Shown here one piece after another: positions 1 to 3,846 of a stretch of DNA of 7,436 nt. Below the pieces are notes generated by a model. The model searched no databases. It saw nothing but the letters and a program-made list of their open reading frames with translations, and was not told the origin of the DNA. The stretch comes from Anaerolineales bacterium (GTDB lineage: Bacteria > Chloroflexota > Anaerolineae > Epilineales > JAANWY01), in the NCBI GenBank assembly GCA_018263655.1, contig JAANWY010000042.1, positions 1-7,436 on the forward strand. The letters run 5' to 3'. Each line of letters begins with the position of its first letter. Positions within the stretch are counted from its first letter, which is position 1. Made by a program: the position numbers and the translations under genes.

Positions 1-85
1 CTCTTCTGCTCGGCAAGGTCTCTCACTCTTCCGCTCGGCAAGGTCTCTCACTCTTCTGCTCGGCAAGGTCTCCTGACCGCCGCCG
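1..85. repeat. 25-bp tandem repeat block A1 (about 3 units)
   Basis: Three units spaced exactly 25 bp apart (gctcggcaaggtctctcac phased at 8, 33 and 58). The last unit changes after the core to ggtctcctgaccgccgcc. The block may continue beyond the left edge. A near-identical three-unit block lies at 301-385, so the two blocks bracket the 26-bp array between them. The units abut without spacers and contain no credible gene. The core GGTCTC is the reverse complement of the GAGACC core of the 26-bp units, and the wider units align moderately well in inverted orientation, which suggests common ancestry. Confidence 0.9.
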
Positions 86-97
86 TGAGGGACATCG

Positions 98-300
98 GTC
101 GGGAGACCTCGTCCAGCGTGGTAGTCGGGAGACCTCGTCCAGCGTGGTAGTCGGGAGACCTCGTCCAGCGTGATAGTCGGGAGACCTCATCCAGCGTGAT
201 AGTCGGGAGACCTCGTCCAGCGTGATAGTCGGGAGACCTCGTCCAGCGTGATAGTCGGGAGACCTCATCCAGCGTGATAGTCGGGAGACCTCATCCAGCA
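98..300. repeat. 26-bp tandem repeat array B (about 8 units)
   Basis: Units beginning gtcgggagacctc start at 98, 124, 150, 176, 202, 228, 254 and 280, a strict 26-bp period. Variation is limited to a few positions (cgtcc/catcc; gtggta/gtgata), and the last unit is truncated at about 300 where block A2 starts. Because 26 is not a multiple of 3, three units give a 78-bp (26-codon) period, which creates a repetitive open frame on the minus strand; I regard that frame as a by-product. Each unit contains GAGACC. No unique spacers are present, so it is not a CRISPR array. Confidence 0.95.
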
Positions 301-390
301 GCACTCTTCCGCTCGGCAAGGTCTCTCACTCTTCCGCTGAGCAAGGTCTCTCACTCTTCTGCTCGGCAAGGTCTCCTGACCGCTGCCGAT
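301..390. repeat. 25-bp tandem repeat block A2 (3 units)
   Basis: Units are phased at 311, 336 and 361 (period 25), and the block ends ggtctcctgaccgctgccg, almost the same ending as block A1. The middle unit has gctgagcaagg in place of gctcggcaagg. The order A1 - B - A2, with matching ends on both A blocks, looks like one compound repeat locus rather than three unrelated arrays. Confidence 0.9.
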
Positions 391-426
391 CTCGTCCAAC
401 ATGTTTAGGGTTTGTCAAAAAACAAC

Positions 427-465
427 TTCCCGTTGTTAGGCAGATTCCCTAAGGCGAAACGGGAA
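427..465. repeat. Nested inverted repeat, cruciform-capable
   Basis: Outer arms ttcccgtt (427-434) and aacgggaa (458-465) are perfectly complementary. Inner arms ttagg (436-440) and cctaa (448-452) continue the pairing around a 7-nt loop. Copies of tttaggg lie on either side at 404-410 and 484-490. It lies between the T-box terminator and the tandem repeat array. No uridine run follows on either strand, so it is probably not a terminator. A short repetitive element is the simplest reading; I do not recognise the family. Confidence 0.7.
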
Positions 466-494
466 CTGATATTCTGACAGGCCTTTAGGGCAAC

Positions 495-526
495 AAAAAG
501 CCCCCTCGTCTTCAAGGACGAGAGGG
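495..526 (-). terminator. Intrinsic terminator of the T-box leader
   Basis: On the minus strand, CCCTCTCGTC (526-517) pairs with GACGAGGGGG (510-501) across a 6-nt loop, with one G-U pair, followed by GC and a five-U run (499-495). The 5' arm contains the CGTCCTT segment needed for the antiterminator, so the two structures are mutually exclusive, as expected of a transcriptional T-box. Confidence 0.93.
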
Positions 527-620
527 CCTGAATGCCTCACGTGGTACCACCTTGGTTCGGTGGGGGGGACGATGTGCCGGCTTCCCACCGCACTCGACAG
601 CGTTAACGAGCTGTTTCCGA

Positions 621-718
621 GGTAGGTTAGTGGGTTAGTTGGTTTGTTAGTTAGTTGAGTTTGTTAGTCTAACAAACTCAACCACCCAACCACCTAACCA
701 CCCAACCATTCACCCACC
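621..718 (-). repeat. Long simple-sequence hairpin inside the T-box leader
   Basis: Perfect 14-bp arms GTTGAGTTTGTTAG (654-667) and CTAACAAACTCAAC (669-682) close on a tiny loop. The pairing extends outward imperfectly through gttag/gttgg-type simple sequence on one side and caacc/cacccaac-type on the other, giving a stem-loop of about 98 nt. It is transcribed as part of the T-box leader, between Stem I and the antiterminator. Base composition is unlike its surroundings, which suggests expansion of simple sequence or insertion of a repeat. Confidence 0.88.
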
Positions 719-834
719 TGACTTCCCGGCGACGTTCGGCGGCCGGCGGTGCGAGAGGCTTGCAGCCAGTGACCCCTCTTCTCTACCACAGCCCAAACCG
801 CTTACTCCTCCGATTCGGCGTCTCTACCATACTT

Positions 835-863
835 ATTCTACGCCAACGATAGGTTTTTGTCAA
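835..863 (-). promoter_or_regulatory. Consensus sigma70 promoter for the T-box leader
   Basis: On the minus strand TTGACA (863-858) is followed by a 17-bp spacer (857-841) and TAGAAT (840-835). The -35 is perfect, the spacer optimal, and the -10 matches TATAAT at 5 of 6 positions. The predicted transcription start is about 829-827, just ahead of the first recognisable Stem I sequence. The prepilin gene ends about 70 bp upstream, so the leader has its own promoter. Confidence 0.88.
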
Positions 864-932
864 ACGCTCCAGTGCCATTTAACATAAAGCGGCGTTGAGC
901 GCAAGGCGGCGGAATAGCAGCCTCCCCGCGCT

Positions 933-1148
933 TCAGCCCGCCGGCGTGAACTCAGGGGCCATGTCCTGGAGGTCGCGCAGAATCTCGAACAGCCCGCGCC
1001 ACATCCACTCGATGCGATTGCCGATGGGAATCATCATCAGAATGAGCAGGACGAAGATGATGAGGGCGAGCAAGATGTATTCGGCAGCCTCGGAGCCGGC
1101 ATCATCGCAGGCGAATCGTTGAAGACACTGCATGCCGTTTGTCCCCAC
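933..1148 (-). CDS. Flp-type prepilin (Tad/Flp family), 71 aa
   Basis: Small secreted pilin-like protein. The prepilin motif G-S-E-A-A-E-Y is at residues 18-24: cleavage after Gly18 puts Glu at mature position +5 and Tyr at +6, matching the G/XXXXEY signal that Flp prepilin peptidases (TadV/FppA type) recognise. A single hydrophobic helix follows (about 25-43), then a short amphipathic tail ending EFTPAG. Length is typical of Flp pilins. I chose the GTG at 1148 because GGAGGAG (1158-1152) lies at ideal distance; the alternative ATG at 1133 would leave an 18-nt gap and shorten the leader by 5 residues. The frame stays open further upstream to 1466, but that part overlaps the cyclophilin gene antisense-free in another frame and lacks similarity to anything. 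It lies downstream of the cyclophilin gene. No tad ATPase, secretin or peptidase gene is in view, so it is a lone pilin here. TadE-like pseudopilin is an alternative, but the protein is short for that family. Confidence 0.85.
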   Translation of the reverse strand: MGTNGMQCLQRFACDDAGSEAAEYILLALIIFVLLILMMIPIGNRIEWMWRGLFEILRDLQDMAPEFTPAG

Positions 1149-1207
1149 TTGCTCCTCCCGCCCCTGTGGCTTCCCTGACTCCTTCACACCCCTACACCCC
1201 CGCTCAA
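1149..1207 (-). promoter_or_regulatory. Purine-rich leader and ribosome binding site of the prepilin gene
   Basis: On the minus strand the sequence between the duplicated cyclophilin stop codon (1210-1208) and the GTG start is strongly purine-rich (runs such as gggggtgtaggggtgtgaag) and ends in GGAGGAG (1158-1152), five to six bases before the start. No promoter hexamers are recognisable, so the prepilin is probably read from an upstream transcript. The purine run is unusual in composition but has no assigned function. Confidence 0.6.
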
Positions 1208-1318
1208 CTACTCTCCCTGCGGCACCTCTCCGCTGCTGTGGCCGGTCTCCTGACCGACCACAGCTGTGTCGATGTAGCTGGTGTGACATTGTCGAGCTAC
1301 TCTCCCTGCGGCACCTCT
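1208..1318 (-). repeat. 22-bp direct repeat duplicating the cyclophilin 3' end, flanking a palindromic insert
   Basis: The last codons and stop of the cyclophilin gene (1297-1318, starting ctactctccctgcgg on the plus strand) are repeated exactly at 1208-1229, an 89-bp offset. The outer copy keeps the codons for the terminal VPQGE and its TAG. The 67 bp in between (1230-1296) contain a strong hairpin. An insertion at the gene end with duplication of target or gene-end sequence would explain the arrangement, but 22 bp is longer than most transposase target duplications. Confidence 0.88.
1235..1264. repeat. 30-nt hairpin carrying the GGTCTCCTGACC motif
   Basis: Outer arms GCTGTGG (1235-1241) and CCACAGC (1258-1264), inner arms GGTC (1244-1247) and GACC (1252-1255), loop TCCT. 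The 13-mer ggtctcctgaccg (1244-1256) also occurs exactly at the end of repeat blocks A1 (67-79) and A2 (about 369-381), linking this insert to the left-hand array. No U-run follows on the minus strand, so it is not a canonical terminator for the cyclophilin gene. Confidence 0.8.
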
Positions 1319-2379
1319 TCGATTTCGATGGTTTCGATCTTGTCACCAGGTGGTGCGTCTGGATTCTCCTGTGGGTTGCGCCGGGTGATGTCATCCAATA
1401 CCTCCAGACCTTCGACCACCTTGCCGAAGACCGTATGCCGGCCATCCAGGTGAGGGGTCGGTGCAAAGATGATGAAGAACTGGCTCCCGTTGGTGTTCGG
1501 TCCGGAGTTTGCCATGGACAGAACGCCGGCCGAGTCGTGCTTCAACTCTGGGACGAACTCGTCAGCAAACTGATATCCGGGGCCACCTGTGCCTGTGCCC
1601 GTGGGATCACCGGTCTGGGCCATGAAGTCTTCGATCACGCGGTGGAAGGTAACGCCGTCGTAGAAACCATCCTGCGCCAGGTGTACAAAGTTGTTGGCCG
1701 TCATCGGCACCAGGTCATCGTACAGCTTGGCCTTCAGTGTCCCCTTCTCGGTCTTGATGATAGCGTAGTAGTCCTTCTCTTCAGCCTCAATGACTGTCGG
1801 GACAGGGGGGGTCGGACCAGGGAGCTGGACGATGCGGTTTAACAGGACGAAGCCTTCGACGCTCTCTTCTTGACCGTCATACAGATCAAGAAAGACGATC
1901 TCTTGGTCAACGTTACCGACGGGGCTGAAGTTGGGGGCCATCACGTTGTCGGGCTCGTTGGTCACGGCCATAACGTACTGGCCGGCCGGCAGCTCACGGG
2001 AGAAATCACCAGCTTCGTCAACGGGCGCTTGTGGTACGTCACCGGACTGTAGCGCTTCGGGCGACACGCTGATCTGCCCCTGGTCGTTGCGAGTTGCTGC
2101 GAAGAAGTAGACGTAGAAGTCCTCGTCAGCGCCGACTTTCTCGCCGGTTTCGTAGGCGGCGATCGAGCCTCCGACGGTGGCAGTGCCTTCGCGCGGCGTG
2201 GCGGGTGGGCTCGTCGGCACCAGTTCGTCGGTGGGTGCCGGCGTGTCAGTGGGTGCCGGCGTATCGGTTGGCTCTGCCGTAGGGGTTGGCGTCGGTTCGG
2301 CGCTGCCTCCACCGCACGCGACGAGCGTCATGGCGACAAGAAGGCTAACTGACAACAATATTCGGCGATAGTTCTGCAT
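1297..2379 (-). CDS. Lipoprotein cyclophilin-type peptidyl-prolyl cis-trans isomerase, 360 aa
   Basis: Extracytoplasmic foldase catalysing cis-trans isomerisation of X-Pro bonds. A lipoprotein signal (MQNYRR, hydrophobic 7-21) ends in lipobox LVAC with Cys22 as the lipidation site. A Pro/Thr/Asp-rich linker follows (about 29-62), then a beta-rich domain of unknown role (about 65-185), then a cyclophilin domain (about 205-355). Catalytic features are intact: FHR with Arg247, Phe252, Gln255 (the same spacing as Arg55/Phe60/Gln63 of human CypA), SMAN, GSQFF and LDGRHTVFG. The CypA Trp121 position is His, common in bacterial cyclophilins with low cyclosporin affinity. I chose the ATG at 2379 because AAAGGA lies 6 nt upstream and the signal peptide starts there; an in-frame ATG at 2442 would add 21 residues overlapping a hairpin and has no such support. 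It follows the sugar-phosphate transferase and precedes the prepilin gene, all on one strand. Its 3' end is duplicated 89 bp downstream. Confidence 0.95.
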   Translation of the reverse strand: MQNYRRILLSVSLLVAMTLVACGGGSAEPTPTPTAEPTDTPAPTDTPAPTDELVPTSPPATPREGTATVGGSIAAYETGEKVGADEDFYVYFFAATRNDQGQISVSPEALQSGDVPQAPVDEAGDFSRELPAGQYVMAVTNEPDNVMAPNFSPVGNVDQEIVFLDLYDGQEESVEGFVLLNRIVQLPGPTPPVPTVIEAEEKDYYAIIKTEKGTLKAKLYDDLVPMTANNFVHLAQDGFYDGVTFHRVIEDFMAQTGDPTGTGTGGPGYQFADEFVPELKHDSAGVLSMANSGPNTNGSQFFIIFAPTPHLDGRHTVFGKVVEGLEVLDDITRRNPQENPDAPPGDKIETIEIEEVPQGE

Positions 2380-2392
2380 CTGATTTCCTTTC
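2380..2392 (-). promoter_or_regulatory. Ribosome binding site of the cyclophilin gene
   Basis: Minus strand GAAAGGAAATCAG immediately precedes ATG; AAAGGA (2391-2386) lies 6 nt from the start. This decides the start at 2379 over the upstream in-frame ATG at 2442. Confidence 0.8.
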
Positions 2393-2420
2393 TGGTCTAC
2401 GAAGTAACTTCCAAAGAAAT

Positions 2421-2476
2421 AAACCTCCCAAAAACGGCCCATTTCCCTCAGAAGTCTCTGGGTCTTTGGGAGGTTT
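2421..2476 (-). terminator. Hairpin between transferase and cyclophilin genes; possible terminator or attenuator
   Basis: Perfect 12-bp arms AAACCTCCCAAA (2421-2432) and TTTGGGAGGTTT (2465-2476) enclose a 32-nt loop that contains a smaller hairpin, CAGA-agtc-TCTG. On the minus strand the 3' arm is followed by ATTTCTTT, a weak U-rich tail. It lies 42 nt upstream of the cyclophilin ATG and downstream of the transferase stop, so it could limit read-through or act as an attenuator. It may instead be only a repeat. If the miniature element next to it were removed, the transferase frame would run through its first arm. Confidence 0.5.
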
Positions 2477-2496
2477 TAGATCCTGGAATCCCCGTA

Positions 2497-2690
2497 TTCC
2501 ATTCGTAAGCGTTCAGGGACATCAAGGCTAGCATCCCGAGTAGCGCGAAACGACGTTGAGCGCGTATCGAGGGGTGCGGGTTGGCGCCGATTTCCTGCAT
2601 GGCCGCACCCTTCGATACGGCCTCCACTGCGTTCCGGCCTACTCAGGATGCTTGCTTCGTGAACTATCACCTGAACGCTTACTTCCATTC
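2497..2690. mobile_element. IS66-like miniature inverted-repeat element with 8-bp target duplication
   Basis: The element spans 2505-2682 (178 bp). Perfect 13-bp terminal inverted repeats GTAAGCGTTCAGG (2505-2517) and CCTGAACGCTTAC (2670-2682) are flanked directly by the 8-bp direct repeat ttccattc (2497-2504 and 2683-2690). Ends starting GTAA together with 8-bp target duplications are hallmarks of the IS66 family. The interior is also largely palindromic: cgtatcgaggggtgcgg (2563-2579) faces ccgcacccttcgatacg (2603-2619) with one mismatch, and catcccgagtag faces ctactcaggatg. It encodes no transposase, so it would be mobilised in trans. The right end lies inside the 3' end of the sugar-phosphate transferase gene. 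Confidence 0.9.
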
Positions 2691-3668
2691 AAGTCTCCAC
2701 AGCGCGTAGAGCGCTGCCAGCACCGCACAGGCGCCAACGACATAGGCTTCCCGCAGGCCTGCCTGGCTCACGAAGATGGCTGCGGCACCCAGTGCGCAGG
2801 CGACCAGATACAGCATCATCACGGCTTCCCGATGCGTCCAGCCTCGGGCTACGACACGGTGCGAGATGTGATCCTTGCCGGCCGTCGTGAAGGGGTTTAC
2901 CCCACGCCGCAGACGGGAGACGACAACCAGCGTTGTGTCAAAGATCGGCAGGCCGAGCACCAGAACGGGCGTCATCCACGTGACGGCCGGCCTGTTGCCG
3001 GGGAAGCGTAGCTTGATGCCCACGGCGGCCAGGACGAAGCCCAGAAACAGGCTGCCGGCATCGCCCATGAAGACCTCGGCCGGGTTGAAGTTGTAGCGTA
3101 GAAATCCCAGGCAAGCCCCGAGCAGCGCCGCTGCCAGGCTGCCGACGAGGAATTGACCGCTCACGGCGGCGAGGAGCAGGAAAAAGCCGGCGGCGATGGC
3201 GGCAACGCCACCGGACAGGCCATCCATGTTATCCAACAGGTTGAGGGCGTTGGTAATACCGATCACCCAGACCAACGTGATGATGATGTCGACCACGTCG
3301 CCCGGGATGAGGTTGATGCGAACCCCCGTCACGATCAGGGTGAGAGCTGCTGCAGTCTGGCCGGCCAGCTTCAAGAGCGGCCTGATCGTCTCGCGGTCGT
3401 CCCAGACGCCGAGAAACGAGATCAGGGTGGCGCCGATGAAGATGCCGACCAATTGCGAGACATAGAAGCGATCGCCGAAGAGCAGCAAGGCCAGGATGAA
3501 GGCCGCGTAGATGGCGGCGCCCCCCAGCAACGGGATGGGCTCCATGTGCAGCTTGCGTCCCGACGGTCGGTCAACGATGTCGGTCCGGGCTGCCACCCAG
3601 CGTGCAACCGGCGTGCCGCCGACGGCGAAGGCCAACGCGGCGGCGAAAATCAACATATAGGTCGTCAT
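2679..3668 (-). CDS. Polyprenyl-phosphate sugar-1-phosphate transferase (MraY/WecA/TagO family), 329 aa
   Basis: Integral membrane enzyme moving a sugar-1-phosphate (probably an N-acetylhexosamine phosphate) from a UDP-sugar to undecaprenyl phosphate, the first step of lipid-linked glycan synthesis. Motifs in order: RKLHMEPIPLLGG (38-50); Asp-pair GVWDDRE (D90, D91); NALNLLDNMDGLSGG (140-154) with D146 and D149; FNPAEVFMGDAGSLFLG (194-210) with D203; and the cytoplasmic His loop GKDHISHR (264-271). The motif set favours WecA/TagO-type initiating transferases over MraY. About ten or eleven hydrophobic segments are visible, as usual. The ATG at 3668 has no clear Shine-Dalgarno sequence; an ATG four codons inside is an alternative. 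It follows the ligase/TPR gene; the duplicated copy of that gene's stop lies only 9 nt before this ATG, so the two were probably tightly coupled once. The last residue (Lys) is partly, and the TAA stop wholly, made by the end of the miniature element at 2505-2682, so the C-terminus is altered. Confidence 0.95.
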   Translation of the reverse strand: MTTYMLIFAAALAFAVGGTPVARWVAARTDIVDRPSGRKLHMEPIPLLGGAAIYAAFILALLLFGDRFYVSQLVGIFIGATLISFLGVWDDRETIRPLLKLAGQTAAALTLIVTGVRINLIPGDVVDIIITLVWVIGITNALNLLDNMDGLSGGVAAIAAGFFLLLAAVSGQFLVGSLAAALLGACLGFLRYNFNPAEVFMGDAGSLFLGFVLAAVGIKLRFPGNRPAVTWMTPVLVLGLPIFDTTLVVVSRLRRGVNPFTTAGKDHISHRVVARGWTHREAVMMLYLVACALGAAAIFVSQAGLREAYVVGACAVLAALYALWRLEWK

Positions 3669-3678
3669 GATACCAAGT

Positions 3679-3846
3679 TATGGACTCTGCTGTTCAAGAG
3701 ATTGTGGGGACCCTTGCGAAGGTTTGCCAATCGCCTTCGGGCTGAAGGGCCCTCGCCTGTCGAAAATCGGCTTCTTGCCAAGGCAGTTCGTAACCTTCGC
3801 AAGGGTAGCTGAACGCGTGCTATGGACTCTGTTGTTCAAGAGATTG
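3679..3846 (-). repeat. 26-bp direct repeat duplicating the ligase/TPR 3' end, flanking an inserted repeat
   Basis: tatggactctg-Y-tgttcaagagattg occurs at 3821-3846 (true gene end) and at 3679-3704, with one mismatch in 26. On the minus strand both copies encode the terminal SLEQQSP followed by a stop (TAG in the gene, TAA in the outer copy). The 116 bp between them carry 15-bp inverted repeats. The outer stop is 9 nt from the next gene's ATG. This suggests insertion at the gene end with preservation of the C-terminal codons. Confidence 0.88.
3710..3806. mobile_element. Small inverted-repeat element in the ligase/transferase gap
   Basis: Perfect 15-bp inverted repeats acccttgcgaaggtt (3710-3724) and aaccttcgcaagggt (3792-3806) bound a 97-bp unit with an inner hairpin CCTTC-gggct-GAAGG (3734-3748). 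It has no coding capacity. No short target duplication directly abuts the arms; instead the 26-bp duplicated gene end lies 5 and 14 bp outside. It resembles a miniature repeat, but I cannot name the family. It separates two genes that were probably adjacent and may alter their co-expression. Confidence 0.7.

Larger units (their letters stand above)
495..828 (-). promoter_or_regulatory. T-box riboswitch leader (tRNA-sensing, transcriptional)
   Basis: A T-box leader senses the charging state of one tRNA and allows read-through when that tRNA is uncharged. The signature is clear: on the minus strand AAGG (553-550), bulge UGGUACC (549-543) and ACG (542-540) pair with CGU (520-518) and CCUU (517-514). 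This is the canonical antiterminator, mutually exclusive with the terminator at 526-495. The bulge UGGU predicts a tRNA with discriminator base A73. Stem I features are visible at about 820-725: an AGUA-type element (gaggagtaag, 810-801), AGAGAAGAGG around 783-774, and a GAA on the 3' side near 736-734. The specifier is not certain: CGU follows GAA directly, and GUC is one base further. The space normally used by Stems II/III holds a long simple-sequence hairpin. No target gene lies in the 494 nt downstream inside the window; an aminoacyl-tRNA synthetase or amino-acid gene past the left edge is the likeliest target, unless the leader is orphaned. Confidence 0.93.

Noticed and set aside
23..319. 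98-codon open frame on the minus strand with a repeating VSRLSRWMRSPDYHAG-like protein
   Set aside because: It lies wholly within the 25/26-bp tandem repeats, uses a non-ATG start without a ribosome binding site, and its 26-residue period is simply three 26-bp units. Non-coding array is the simpler reading.
1..390. CRISPR array
   Set aside because: Units of 25 and 26 bp follow each other directly without unique spacers, and no cas genes are present.
732..740. Assigning the T-box to valine (GUC) or arginine (CGU)
   Set aside because: The GAA anchor is visible but the Stem I base pairing could not be settled by eye, so the specifier register stays open; only A73 from the UGGU bulge is supported.
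1235..1264. Rho-independent terminator after the cyclophilin gene
   Set aside because: The stem is good, but no uridine run follows on the minus strand, and the motif is shared with the repeat array, so it is treated as a repeat.
1149..1466. N-terminal extension of the prepilin frame to 177 codons
   Set aside because: The extension overlaps the cyclophilin 3' coding region and the duplicated insert; the prepilin signal and a good ribosome binding site place the start at 1148.
1132..1842. 236-codon plus-strand open frame
   Set aside because: It lies antisense to the well-supported cyclophilin gene and shows no recognisable domain; a shadow frame of GC-rich coding DNA.
2380..2442. Upstream ATG start for the cyclophilin at 2442
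   Set aside because: It would put 21 residues ahead of a textbook lipoprotein signal, overlaps the hairpin, and lacks a ribosome binding site; the ATG at 2379 has one.
3153..3812. 219-codon plus-strand open frame
   Set aside because: Antisense to the sugar-phosphate transferase, with low-complexity Asp/Gln/Gly-rich translation typical of shadow frames.
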